A stretch of 41,823 nucleotides of DNA from a virus: the IMG/VR virus record IMGVR_UViG_3300042922_000692, positions 1 through 41,823 of that record, one strand, 5' to 3'. The translations under genes and the position numbers were made by a program. This document shows, piece after piece, positions 15,309-23,722 of the stretch; positions within the stretch are counted from its first letter, which is position 1, and the number at the start of each line of letters is the position of its first letter. The notes under the pieces were generated by a model, which saw only the letters and a list, made by a program, of their open reading frames with translations, ran no database searches and was not told where the DNA came from.

Positions 15309-15338
15309 ATTATATTACGAACATTCGTTCTTGTTCAA
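15309..15338 (-). promoter_or_regulatory. Promoter of the winged-helix gene
   Basis: On the minus strand TTGAAC (15333-15338) and TATAAT (15309-15314) are separated by 18 bases, a strong sigma-A promoter about 30 bases upstream of the start codon. Confidence 0.8.
15318..15331. promoter_or_regulatory. LexA/DinR (SOS) box
   Basis: CGAACATTCGTTCT lies between the -10 and -35 boxes. It matches the Firmicute LexA consensus CGAACRNRYGTTYG at 12 of 14 positions, including both CGAAC and GTTC half-sites with correct spacing. LexA bound here would occlude RNA polymerase; DNA damage would release it. Confidence 0.75.
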
Positions 15339-15345
15339 GAAACAG

Positions 15346-15375
15346 AAAAAGCCCGCTCGATTAGAGCAGGCTTTT
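15346..15375. terminator. Intrinsic terminator at the end of the late operon
   Basis: AAGCCCGCTC (15349-15358) pairs with GAGCAGGCTT (15364-15373) in a 10-bp stem with one G-U pair. A T-run follows on the minus strand. The amidase stop codon sits in the loop. It insulates the late operon from the SOS promoter. Confidence 0.85.
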
Positions 15376-16251
15376 CGCTTTCATGAATGTATATACGATC
15401 AATAGTTTCCGGAGTGCTTCCTTTGCATACTTCCCGCCTTTAACCAACGTATCGTAAAGGCTGAGAATCTTGGCCACGATGCCGGCGGCTGTCACTTCCC
15501 CCATATATCCGATTTGCGGCAATACATCCGCGAGCCAAAGCAGTTTTTCCTCCGCCGCTTTCCCCCACTTTGGATCTACGAGCTTACCGCCGAGATCCCG
15601 AGAGCGTTCCGTTGCCGCATACGCCTTCGCGTAGTCCCCATTCCCACCGCGTTGGTAATCGATGTACTCCTCGAACATCTCGAGCGTCATTCCATCCGCC
15701 TTCGCCAGCGTGTTATACAACCGAGTCCAAGGAAACTTTAGCCCTGGACAAAAAGGTTTCCGAACAGGATCAATCTGGAAGTGTCCGAGAACGTAATATG
15801 GGTTCAATTGTATCCGGTACCCAAATTCATTTTGACACTCCTCCTGAATATATTTGTGAAGCCAAGCGCTGCTCCAGAACTGTGGTTCAGTAAGATCACC
15901 ATCGACTCCATGACCGGCATATCCTTCGTGCTCAATTCCCACGCAATAAAGATTCGGGTTTACGCCCATCTGCTGAACGAGAGGTTGTTTACTAGCCTTT
16001 ATGGCCTCCGCAGTCAGGCCCTGCGTATACGCCGCTCTACTAAGTCGCACATACTGATGGATAATGCCGTCACGTCCGACGCCGTAATGACTGGAGCCGG
16101 GAGCGTTTGGATTTGCAAAGGTGTTGTACATACTTCCCATTGTTCCGACACTAATATGATCAACAATTGCGATTGGAACGTAAGCTTTGTTGTTTCGGAT
16201 CCGTGCGTCGTGCTTTGTGATCTTATCGCCGCGCCAAATCATTTCAACCAT
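15361..16251 (-). CDS. Endolysin: N-acetylmuramoyl-L-alanine amidase (Amidase_2/PGRP fold)
   Basis: 296 residues from the ATG at 16251 (GAGGAGGCGCGTACC upstream). The zinc amidase core occupies about 1-190. Ligands fit His32 (AIVDHISVGT), His157 (VLGHFQIDP) and Cys168 (KPFCPG); Glu107 in VGIEHEGYAG fits the catalytic acid. It cuts the amide between MurNAc and L-Ala. Residues about 195-296 are helical and resemble no known wall-binding repeat I can name. It is the last gene of the late operon, after holin-like genes. Confidence 0.93.
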   Translation of the reverse strand: MVEMIWRGDKITKHDARIRNNKAYVPIAIVDHISVGTMGSMYNTFANPNAPGSSHYGVGRDGIIHQYVRLSRAAYTQGLTAEAIKASKQPLVQQMGVNPNLYCVGIEHEGYAGHGVDGDLTEPQFWSSAWLHKYIQEECQNEFGYRIQLNPYYVLGHFQIDPVRKPFCPGLKFPWTRLYNTLAKADGMTLEMFEEYIDYQRGGNGDYAKAYAATERSRDLGGKLVDPKWGKAAEEKLLWLADVLPQIGYMGEVTAAGIVAKILSLYDTLVKGGKYAKEALRKLLIVYTFMKAKSLL

Positions 16252-16264
16252 GGTACGCGCCTCC

Positions 16265-16654
16265 TCAGTACAGATTCCGAGCGTCTGCACCCTCAGCTTC
16301 CGCTTGCTTGACATCCTTATTCGCTTCAAGGTAATTGGCACCAGTTACACCTGCAGCCACCGCAAGTAGAATCTCCGTAGACAAACCGAGCTTGAATAAC
16401 TCATCCAGGACAACGCAAAGAAAAGCGACTGCCGTGAAGATGAGCTTCCTCGAGTTCAGACGAAAGCCCGAAGGTAAGCCATTAGCATCTCTTACAACCG
16501 TGACGAGCTCTTGAGATTTGAAATAGCCGATCAGTAGGACTGCCGCGGCAATGAGGTTTGCAGGATCGATCTCGAAACCAAAATAGCGATTAACCGCGGC
16601 GATAATGACGGCGCCGAATGCCGTAAGAGAATCAGGCTTGATCCATTTTTTCAT
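16265..16654 (-). CDS. Holin-like membrane protein
   Basis: 129 residues from the ATG at 16654. GGAGGAAGATACAC precedes this ATG, so it is a genuine start even though the frame stays open far upstream. Four hydrophobic segments lie near 10-24, 33-46, 70-87 and 90-107, and the tail is charged. Directly upstream of the endolysin. A holin role is inferred from topology and place. Confidence 0.8.
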   Translation of the reverse strand: MKKWIKPDSLTAFGAVIIAAVNRYFGFEIDPANLIAAAVLLIGYFKSQELVTVVRDANGLPSGFRLNSRKLIFTAVAFLCVVLDELFKLGLSTEILLAVAAGVTGANYLEANKDVKQAEAEGADARNLY

Positions 16655-16814
16655 GTGTATCTTCCTCCATTGGTTTGAAATTGTGGTAGATGACATTCCC
16701 CGGGCGACTGCAGCGCGGACATGCAATGATTCCGCCCATGATAATAAAAAGAACGCCTTGCGCGCTCGCGTTGAGCCGCTCGACGTCCTCGAGATAACTG
16801 CATTTTCCGGACAC
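16632..16814 (-). CDS. Small protein with CPRC motif overlapping the lysis genes
   Basis: 60 residues in a different frame, from a GTG at 16814 with GGTGGAG five bases upstream. It contains a hydrophobic stretch (AQGVLFIIMGGIIACPRC) and then SRPGNVIYHNFKPMEEDTH. It overlaps the holin start by 23 bases. Its composition looks more protein-like than the competing frame across the same DNA. It may be a separate gene or the C-terminus of the upstream protein after a frameshift. Confidence 0.5.
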   Translation of the reverse strand: MSGKCSYLEDVERLNASAQGVLFIIMGGIIACPRCSRPGNVIYHNFKPMEEDTHEKMDQA

Positions 16815-17053
16815 GCCGGCTCCACCCCCATAGCCGTCATCATGCGGCGTTGGTTCTCCATAATAAGATGTTGATTAGCCACGTACTCCCGAACCTCTTT
16901 TTCATCACTGAATAGGAACGGGAAGTACCGTTTTAGACTCGATCGGATCTTCCGCTGCTTTAACGCAACATATATCAAGGTACCGACCGTACCAAGAGAA
17001 AGTCCGTTTTTCCATATCGCATGGGCGAGCTCGAGGATCGCATCATACCACAT
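16655..17053 (-). CDS. Membrane-anchored lysis-cassette protein; frame runs open into the holin
   Basis: Starts at the ATG at 17053 (GGGAG nine bases upstream): MWYDAILELAHAIWKNGLSL. One membrane segment (about 15-34) is followed by a basic stretch, RYFPFLFSD and a helical region to about residue 90. No stop occurs before the holin, so in principle a 263-residue fusion is encoded. The last 40 codons before the holin give unnatural-looking sequence, and a better-looking frame opens at 16814. Real C-terminus uncertain. It resembles XhlA-type holin partners in layout only. Confidence 0.55.
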
Positions 17054-17198
17054 CGCGATCACACTCCCAGACAACAGGAACAGACCCCGGAAGCAGCAAC
17101 ATCGTCGCTATCCAAGGCCCGCATAAGTCCGCGATCAGGCGGAGGCTTTCGTCCGTGAAATCCGATTCTAAGAATTCGATTTCGTCCATCTCGATCAT
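17043..17198 (-). CDS. Small acidic/hydrophobic protein of the lysis cassette
   Basis: 51 residues from the ATG at 17198, preceded by GGAAGGAGTGCTGCC. Begins MIEMDEIEFLESDFTDESLR, with a hydrophobic second half (WIATMLLLPGSVPVVWE) that could insert in the membrane. Overlaps the next gene by 11 bases. Confidence 0.65.
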   Translation of the reverse strand: MIEMDEIEFLESDFTDESLRLIADLCGPWIATMLLLPGSVPVVWECDRDVV

Positions 17199-17222
17199 GG
17201 CAGCACTCCTTCCGCTGGAATC

Positions 17223-17249
17223 AAAAAGAGCCCCCGGTTAAGGGAGCTC
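17223..17249 (-). terminator. Intrinsic terminator in the late operon
   Basis: On the minus strand a GAGC/CCC arm (from 17249) pairs with GGG/GCTC (to 17228) and is followed by TTTTTG. The stop codon of the 48-residue gene lies inside it. Lysis genes lie downstream, so readthrough or antitermination is needed. Confidence 0.7.
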
Positions 17250-17384
17250 ATCATCGGCGTAGCCGCTATCAGTCTGATATTCATAGTAGTCCTGGCCACG
17301 CCCGCCACTGCCGTCACCCATCGTCCAAAGATAGAGGATGATGACGCTGATGACGATCAGCACTTCTGCTGTGCGCTGCTTCAT
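17238..17384 (-). CDS. Small single-span membrane protein
   Basis: 48 residues from the ATG at 17384. Reads MKQRTAEVLIVISVIILYLW, a clear membrane segment at 7-22, then a Gly/Asp/Tyr-rich tail. It lies between the ejection protein and lysis genes, so it may be a lysis accessory or pinholin-type protein. The ribosome site is weak (AGTAGGA). Confidence 0.6.
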   Translation of the reverse strand: MKQRTAEVLIVISVIILYLWTMGDGSGGRGQDYYEYQTDSGYADDELP

Positions 17385-17393
17385 CGTAGTATC

Positions 17394-20300
17394 CTACTTT
17401 CCAACGGCTTTGCGTGCGTTCTCGTTCATTTTAGCATCCAATTCGTCCAACTGCGAGCGTTTTTCTTTGGCTGATAGCGTCTTACTACGTTGAACTTCCT
17501 TGTACGCTCGGGAAAGTTTATCGATTTCTTTCTTGTAAGATTTGATTTCCTTGTACGCACTCGCTTGATCGGGCGGCAGATCCTTTTCGTTGAAGTCGGC
17601 GGAAGCCTTAGCAGAATCAAGCTTCTCCCACTTCCGATAGAATTCCTCTCGGATCTGTCCGCCGCCGGCCGTTGATACGAAGAAGGAACGGAAGAACGGA
17701 TCCTCCGTCCATTTCTTCTCAGGACGCACAACTTCTTTCCCGCCTTTAACAGTATCTATGCCCTTATCGATCAAGTCCACAGCGTACTGTCCGAGCCCGG
17801 CCGTATATCCCTTGATCGTGTTGTCGATAATCCGCGGGCTTGCCGCCTTTGTTTTCCCCATACCAATCGAATCCATAAAACCGCCGATTTCTTTGGACAG
17901 TTCGCTCGTATAGATGCCGTACTGATCCTTCTTCTCTAATCGTTGCTCTCCTCGCGGTACGACAGGTGCATCGCGGAAGAACGAATGATTGGTCATTGCC
18001 TCAAGCAGCGGAGAGAGTGCGGTCAGCATCACTGGCGGCGTCATAGACTCGGCAGTTGCCCGGCCGTAACCTTTGAAAGCATCTGGGTCGTTTTTCTGAA
18101 TCCATCGTAACATTCGCTCCGTGCTGGTAGAAAAGAGCATTCCCGCCTCGAATGGCTTCGGGATACGCACGAACTCATTGATCCCCGGAATTCCAATAAT
18201 GAAGAAGGTATCCTTCTGCCATTGCGGTATGTTGTCGTATTCCTTCTTCATATCATCCGGAAGGTTTTGATTCCAGTAATAGATACCCGTAGCAGGGGCA
18301 ACCAATGTCGTGAAAGCCCTGGTTAAGAACGACGCCGGGTTATCCTTAAGAGATCGAATCATCTTATCCGATCCCTGCAATGAAGCATTAAGGAAAGCCA
18401 CTGCTCGGTTTGCTTGCCGGACCGAACTTCCCGCACGATTGAAGTCCATCAAATCTCGAGCTGTATACGCTGCTTCCTCGATATCCCCCGTCTTTTTAAG
18501 CACCTTGTTGAACGCTCCGACTTTTGTAGACAACTCCGATATCTCCGCGCCTTTCCGAAGGATACCAACAGTTCCCTTGACTGCTTTATATCCGGAGAGA
18601 TACTTGGCCAGCTCCGCTGGACTTGTGACGACGTTCATTGCCTTATCCTTCAAGCTTTTCTTAAAGACGGTTTCCAATGCTTCCCGGCTAACATCCCGGT
18701 CAAGTGACATCATCGTGCTCATGGCACCGCCGCTATTCACGAATTTCTCGAAGACATCTGACTTGGTGACCGTGTGGAAGAAGCCCTTAAAGAAGTCGAG
18801 CGGATTAAAGCCGTATTTCGTGCTGTTAATTATGGCACCCATGACATCTCGAAACGCATTCCGAATCATGAATTCAGGTGTTAAAGTCGCTCCAGCACGA
18901 AGGATGCCGGCAGCCCCGCCTAGAAACTTGATCAAACTATTCGAACTTTCATGATCGAGCGATAGCATGGCATTATAGAGCTCAGGATCCCGTATTTTGT
19001 AAGATTGCTTCTTACCTTTCTGCCACACATCAACAATGTGCTCCTTGCCCGACTTACCTCCAGGGACATGCTCAACCCACGCGCCGGCTCCATCAACCTT
19101 TGCAAGATCTGAGAGTTGCAGTCCGACCTTGTTCTTCGCCACTGAGTTCATGACAAGGAATGTGTTCTTCACCATAGACTCAAGTGGATTGATGATCGTT
19201 CTCGTGCTACCTTCTTCACTCATACGCTTAACCGGGTTCATTAAGTTAGCGAATCCGTTACCCGATCCATATCCCCCGTTCTTAAAACCGGCAACAGCGT
19301 CATCGTCAAAGTAGCGAAGGAATGGTACATAGTTCGGATATTTCTTTCCAAGGGCATCAACTGATTCTCTTGTATAAATCTGAGCTTCGACCAACAGATC
19401 CATTAGAGCATTATTGTACTTAACGATTTCTTTTTGAGCCTTTTGAACCGCTTGGTTGCCGCCCCATTTCTGGATTACAGCTGCCATCTGAGAATCCGAG
19501 AAAGGAACTTCTTTGCCGTGTAACTTTTTTAGATCGCGAGCATGAACGGCCGCAAGGTATGTTGCAAAATCATCTTGTTTCATTCCGATTTTCTCAAGCG
19601 GCTGAACAATCGTTCGTAATCCATTTGCCAACTTATTTCCTTTGGAATCGAATATCCCACGCGTAGCCGCCATTTTCGCCTGTTCCCCAACTCCGCGGGA
19701 AAGCCTTGCTAATTTGTACATGGACTTCGATCCAATGCCAATAGCGCCCTTCAACGACTTCTCAAGAAGGGCGATCGGATTAAGGTCGTCGAAGAAGCGC
19801 GTATACAGTTTAGACCGTGAAGCCCCCTTACCTTGGGTAGCCCCTTCATGATCAAGCATTCCTTTGGCTTGATTGTATTCTCCCTGATCGAGCCAAGTTT
19901 TGATGTCTTTTTGCACGTTGCTTAGCCCTTTTTGTACGTTCTTCGGTAATTGCCGTTCCAGGAACGCTGTAAAGTTTGGAGCCAATTGACGAGCCTGTTG
20001 CGGATCGGACAGGGATATCCGCATATACTCCGCAATCCCCTCATCATGCCACTGTCCCCGCGGATACTGCCGGTAAGGATGAACGCCCATCGTATTCATC
20101 ATATTGATGAGCTCCGGCTCATACTGCGGATCTAACAGCCCGTGTTTCTTCGTCAAGTGATGACCGATCTCATGTGCGATGGTGTCGTAGTCTTGTGCGG
20201 CAGCCGATCGAATAACTTCCGGCTGAACCTTGTAAACCCCGAGAACTCCCTTGCCGCCGCCAGTACGCCCTGTATCGATCGTGATCCCTAGATTTTGTTT

Positions 20301-21770
20301 GATGTTATTCACGAGTTTCGTACGAGTAATCGTCTTCTTAGGATTGACCGGGACTGAAGGAGCCGGCGGTGTTAGTATCTGATGCTGCTGTGTTGATTGT
20401 GCCACCCCGGACACCGGCGTCGGAGCTGCCTGCGGTGGAACTGGCGGATTTGCCTTGGCCTGAGCTCCGGGAACGACACGACCTTGAACACCTTCCGGAA
20501 GTTGCTGCCGGATCTGTCCGCGGCTTGCCTCGAGTGTAGCCGCCACCTGTTGAAGTGCAGAACGCTCGGCCGGATCCGTCGCAGAATCCATCATGCCGCG
20601 AATCGATGCGAGTTCACCGTCGATATCCGCAATATCCGCTGGTTTCCAGGGTGGAATTACGCCGGCGTCGTCATCTACATATCCCGACTTAACGTGTTCA
20701 TCAGCAAGAGCCCGAAGCTCTTTAACCGAAGGCTTGCGGCCCTTGTCAGCAAAGAAGTCACGATACCAACGAGGATTGCTGGAAACCCGCCCGACCCGAT
20801 CGACAACCTCACCGCTAATCGGATCGCGGATGATCGTTCCCTGAGCGACCCCGCCGCGTTCGTCCATCTGCTTTTTAAGCAATTGGAACTGACTCTCTAC
20901 AGCATCGTTATATTGCTGCTGAATTCCTTCCCAACGCTTGAAGTTTCCCGCGAGCTCATCCCCCTTATTTGCGGCTGGGGAAGGTTGCAGTTCTTGAACA
21001 ATTCGATCAATAGGATGGACAGTATCCCCACGCGGACCGGTCATCTCCCCAATAAACTCATCAAGCGTTTGATTAAGCCCGCGCTGCTTAACATTCCTTA
21101 CAAGAGTTTTCGCTCCTTGAGCTACAGCCGGGACAGCGCCGCCAACGGCCCCACCGAATACCGCACCAAGCAAAGCGTCCTCCTCTAAGTGGTCAGCTTG
21201 CGGGTCTCTGGCCAGAGCATTACCGACAGAAAGCGGAGCTCCTACTGCAGCCTCCTTGACCGCCTCCGTTGCTACTCGGGGGAGCAGCTTCGAGCTGTTA
21301 CCAACGGACGGAGCCAATCGGCTGATCAATGCTCCAGTCCCCTTTGTCGCCGCATTGACTGCGGTCAATCCACCGCCTGGCGTATATAGCTCCTGAGCAA
21401 CGTCCGCGAATGGTTTAGTTTCCTTCGAAAGCCAATCAAGTCCGCGAAGAACACGCCCAACAACAGGGATATTCCTTCCGTTGTCTTCGTCCCATTTCGC
21501 TTGCTCAGCCTCTTTGATTTTCTCCTGAGCCTGAACAGCTTGCCCTCGTGCTTGAGCATCAGAAAAGGCGGTCTTTACTTGACCGCCCACCTTATCCCCT
21601 ATTTTCTTGACTGTTTTCGCTACGGATCCGGCAGCCTTAACGAGCTGCTCTCCATCAGCTTTATCCTTAGCAGCCATGTAATCCTTCAAAGCTGCCTTGC
21701 CCGAATCGTTGAGCTGTTCAAGTTTGACCTTTCCGGATTTCACTTCACGGTATAGTTTCTCCGCACTCAT
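17394..21770 (-). CDS. Large virion ejection protein with zincin metallopeptidase motif
   Basis: 1458 residues, the largest gene. GGGGTGAGGTC precedes the ATG. Residues 1-110 are helical and charged. A zincin motif, YDTIAHEIGHHLTKKHG, lies near residue 530, with a downstream DEGIAEYMR segment that fits a third ligand. The C-terminal half (about 780-1330) resembles the large helical domains seen in polyvalent proteins and podovirus internal virion proteins. Examples are FMIRNAFRDVMGAIINSTKY and NYVPFLRYF. The C-terminus is a charged coiled coil. In a podovirus of a Gram-positive host such a protein would be ejected to cross the wall and membrane; the peptidase may open peptides. Family assignment is partial. 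Confidence 0.8.
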   Translation of the reverse strand: MSAEKLYREVKSGKVKLEQLNDSGKAALKDYMAAKDKADGEQLVKAAGSVAKTVKKIGDKVGGQVKTAFSDAQARGQAVQAQEKIKEAEQAKWDEDNGRNIPVVGRVLRGLDWLSKETKPFADVAQELYTPGGGLTAVNAATKGTGALISRLAPSVGNSSKLLPRVATEAVKEAAVGAPLSVGNALARDPQADHLEEDALLGAVFGGAVGGAVPAVAQGAKTLVRNVKQRGLNQTLDEFIGEMTGPRGDTVHPIDRIVQELQPSPAANKGDELAGNFKRWEGIQQQYNDAVESQFQLLKKQMDERGGVAQGTIIRDPISGEVVDRVGRVSSNPRWYRDFFADKGRKPSVKELRALADEHVKSGYVDDDAGVIPPWKPADIADIDGELASIRGMMDSATDPAERSALQQVAATLEASRGQIRQQLPEGVQGRVVPGAQAKANPPVPPQAAPTPVSGVAQSTQQHQILTPPAPSVPVNPKKTITRTKLVNNIKQNLGITIDTGRTGGGKGVLGVYKVQPEVIRSAAAQDYDTIAHEIGHHLTKKHGLLDPQYEPELINMMNTMGVHPYRQYPRGQWHDEGIAEYMRISLSDPQQARQLAPNFTAFLERQLPKNVQKGLSNVQKDIKTWLDQGEYNQAKGMLDHEGATQGKGASRSKLYTRFFDDLNPIALLEKSLKGAIGIGSKSMYKLARLSRGVGEQAKMAATRGIFDSKGNKLANGLRTIVQPLEKIGMKQDDFATYLAAVHARDLKKLHGKEVPFSDSQMAAVIQKWGGNQAVQKAQKEIVKYNNALMDLLVEAQIYTRESVDALGKKYPNYVPFLRYFDDDAVAGFKNGGYGSGNGFANLMNPVKRMSEEGSTRTIINPLESMVKNTFLVMNSVAKNKVGLQLSDLAKVDGAGAWVEHVPGGKSGKEHIVDVWQKGKKQSYKIRDPELYNAMLSLDHESSNSLIKFLGGAAGILRAGATLTPEFMIRNAFRDVMGAIINSTKYGFNPLDFFKGFFHTVTKSDVFEKFVNSGGAMSTMMSLDRDVSREALETVFKKSLKDKAMNVVTSPAELAKYLSGYKAVKGTVGILRKGAEISELSTKVGAFNKVLKKTGDIEEAAYTARDLMDFNRAGSSVRQANRAVAFLNASLQGSDKMIRSLKDNPASFLTRAFTTLVAPATGIYYWNQNLPDDMKKEYDNIPQWQKDTFFIIGIPGINEFVRIPKPFEAGMLFSTSTERMLRWIQKNDPDAFKGYGRATAESMTPPVMLTALSPLLEAMTNHSFFRDAPVVPRGEQRLEKKDQYGIYTSELSKEIGGFMDSIGMGKTKAASPRIIDNTIKGYTAGLGQYAVDLIDKGIDTVKGGKEVVRPEKKWTEDPFFRSFFVSTAGGGQIREEFYRKWEKLDSAKASADFNEKDLPPDQASAYKEIKSYKKEIDKLSRAYKEVQRSKTLSAKEKRSQLDELDAKMNENARKAVGK

Positions 21771-21781
21771 GACCTCACCCC

Positions 21782-22927
21782 TTATTTGAGGTATTGCCTA
21801 ATCTCATCATCCTCAACTTTTTGTTCACCATCTTTGCCAGTCAGCTTACCCCACGCTCCGCTCACTAGGTCCTTTATGAAGTCTCCAGCATTCGAATACG
21901 CGGCATTTATACTGTAATAGTTGTAAAGCTGGCTTCTCTGAGCATCGGGAAGCCCCATACTATCGATATATGCCTTGATAGCCTTAGGATCTGTGATGGT
22001 CCGTTTACCATCAGCATATTGCGTATAAAGGCTATTGATATTGCTGATGACCGTATTCAGGTTGGCCGGCTTCGCGCTCGATCCGCCACCACTTCCGCCC
22101 CCACCGCCTCCGCCAGAAGAGATTCGGCTTTCTCTCGAGCGGTCAAGGTTGTATGCCCGATCACTCTCTAAGATGCCGCGATCGTAATTGCGATCGGATT
22201 CGAGTACGCCTCGATCGAATCCTCTGTCTGACTCAAGGACTCCGCGATTGAATCCACGATTGGATTCAAGTACTCCTCTATCAAAATTCCTCTTGTCTAC
22301 GCCCTGCTCCCAATTAAAGCTCTTATCTCGGAAGAGATTATCCAGCCCTAGTTGATTTTGGCTATCCTGTCTACCGAGGAGGCTCGCTAATCCAGACAAT
22401 TGATCTTGATTCGCCCGATAGTTCATATTGAGCTCATTGGCGAACTGATCATATGCTTGAGCGTATAATTGCGGAACGAGTTGGCCCGATACCTTGGCAC
22501 GCTCTTGTTGCTGGATCTGCGCGGCGCGATCGCCCATGATGGATCCGTTCTCAATTCCTCTACTTGCGAGATTTGCAAGTACGTTACCTGTCCCTTGTTC
22601 GGCTGCCTGATCGGCAAGCTTCATACTCTGAATGTACCGTTGGTCCGTTTCCGGGTTAAACGAGAATGTCGGCATTTCGAATGGCTTGGACAGCGCCTGC
22701 TCGAGCTGCGTCATTAGGTTGTTGCTTCTGTCTTGACCGGTCATCTGGTTTCCTGATTGACTCGAATTGAAAGGATTCAACGTGTAATTCGCCCTTTTCG
22801 AATCTGCAAGCAACCTCGACATTAAATCCTGATCATTGCTTTCGTTTGCTGCTTGCCACCGGTTATTCTGACTGGCAACATAGTTGTCTTTGCCACCATA
22901 TTTCGCGAAGGTAGGAACCACTGCCAT
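21782..22927 (-). CDS. Virion/ejection-associated protein with hendecad repeats
   Basis: 381 residues from the ATG at 22927 (GAGGAGTGATATCG upstream). Residues about 80-200 are helical and Gln-rich. Four near-perfect 11-residue repeats follow (RGFDRGVLESD type), encoded at about 22155-22296. A glycine/serine hinge and a C-terminal helical domain come next. Hendecads typically form right-handed coiled coils. Position before the large ejection gene suggests a partner in the internal core or ejection tube. Confidence 0.75.
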   Translation of the reverse strand: MAVVPTFAKYGGKDNYVASQNNRWQAANESNDQDLMSRLLADSKRANYTLNPFNSSQSGNQMTGQDRSNNLMTQLEQALSKPFEMPTFSFNPETDQRYIQSMKLADQAAEQGTGNVLANLASRGIENGSIMGDRAAQIQQQERAKVSGQLVPQLYAQAYDQFANELNMNYRANQDQLSGLASLLGRQDSQNQLGLDNLFRDKSFNWEQGVDKRNFDRGVLESNRGFNRGVLESDRGFDRGVLESDRNYDRGILESDRAYNLDRSRESRISSGGGGGGGSGGGSSAKPANLNTVISNINSLYTQYADGKRTITDPKAIKAYIDSMGLPDAQRSQLYNYYSINAAYSNAGDFIKDLVSGAWGKLTGKDGEQKVEDDEIRQYLK

Positions 22928-22939
22928 CGATATCACTCC

Positions 22940-23125
22940 TCACATTTTTTCGACGGCTTCACGAGCTAGCCGTAGCTTATCGAGATTCTTCTTAATCTCC
23001 GTTTCTGCTTCCGTCTCTTCCGCTGCTACGGCTGCTGTTAAGTCCATCTCCATTTCGAAGATCCGCTCGTCGTAGATGTTAAGCCGATTCTTTTTCTTTG
23101 CATCGCGATCTTTCTTGGCCAACAT
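22940..23125 (-). CDS. Small coiled-coil protein
   Basis: 61 residues from the ATG at 23125 (GGGAGGGAAACGC upstream). Highly charged heptads (MLAKKDRDAKKKNRLNIYDE, then ETEIKKNLDKLRLAREAVEK). It may be a small virion or chaperone protein; function unknown. Confidence 0.65.
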   Translation of the reverse strand: MLAKKDRDAKKKNRLNIYDERIFEMEMDLTAAVAAEETEAETEIKKNLDKLRLAREAVEKM

Positions 23126-23143
23126 GCGTTTCCCTCCCACAGG

Positions 23144-23172
23144 AAAATAAAGAGCCTACCAATGGCAGGCTC
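23144..23172 (-). terminator. Intrinsic terminator after the stalk-protein gene
   Basis: GAGCCTACC and GGCAGGCTC (23152-23172) form a 9-bp stem with one wobble, followed on the minus strand by TTTATTTT. It closes a one-gene unit within the late operon. Confidence 0.85.
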
Positions 23173-23185
23173 TTCTGAATAAGTG

Positions 23186-23722
23186 CTATTGATTCGATTC
23201 AAGATCGGCTTTAATGGCTCTAAGGCGCACAAGCTCTGCTTCTTTATCCTTGAAGTATTTTTCCCACTTTTCCAACTGCTCGGGATTGGCTCCATCTCTT
23301 ACGAGATCATCGTACATTAGTTTGTATGCACGCATTTCTGACTCTATACTTTTTATCAAACTATTAACTGATTCTAGAGTATATTCTGATTTTGGCTCTT
23401 CAATCGGTATTGAGGTAGGCGGTGTTTCTGTCGGAACCGGCTGTTCCGTCTCTTCCACTGGCTGCACCTCCGATCGTTTCGTGAAGATGACTTCCTTGTT
23501 TACAAATGCGACATCATATCCTACAGCGTCCGCAAGTGCTCTGTTCGGAGTCGTAGTCTGTCCGTCGATGGCTAACGCTTTCGCATCAAGTTTCTTCCCG
23601 TCTACCTTGATCACGTATTCTGCTTGGACCTTCTTGCCCACCTTGGAAATCGAATCCGCAATGGCTTGTCCCGAAAACATTAGTAATGCGCCAATAATAA
23701 TGCCGATGACAATTTTCTTCAT
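23186..23722 (-). CDS. Secreted stalk-domain protein (lysogenic-conversion moron)
   Basis: 178 residues. A Sec signal peptide is evident (MKKIVIGIIIGALLMFSGQA, cleavage near 22). Residues about 36-87 resemble the copper-amine-oxidase N-terminal stalk domain common in Paenibacillus surface proteins (KVDGKKLDAKALAIDGQTT). A Pro/Glu/Thr linker and a charged coiled coil (about 115-178) follow. It has its own extended -10 promoter and its own terminator amid virion genes. It probably acts at the cell envelope of the lysogen or infected cell. Confidence 0.8.
   Translation of the reverse strand: MKKIVIGIIIGALLMFSGQAIADSISKVGKKVQAEYVIKVDGKKLDAKALAIDGQTTTPNRALADAVGYDVAFVNKEVIFTKRSEVQPVEETEQPVPTETPPTSIPIEEPKSEYTLESVNSLIKSIESEMRAYKLMYDDLVRDGANPEQLEKWEKYFKDKEAELVRLRAIKADLESNQ

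Noticed and set aside
12842-15360. attP core beside the integrase
   Set aside because: An attP is expected near the integrase, but the short gaps (12842-12881 and 15279-15360) are filled by a terminator and promoter, and no convincing core with flanking repeats could be chosen by eye.
18310-21389. Several long rightward ORFs opposite the ejection protein
   Set aside because: They mirror codon-position bias of the 1458-codon leftward gene and lack ribosome sites.
22155-22296. CRISPR-like array
   Set aside because: The 33-bp repeats are in-frame coding repeats without unique spacers; no Cas genes are present.
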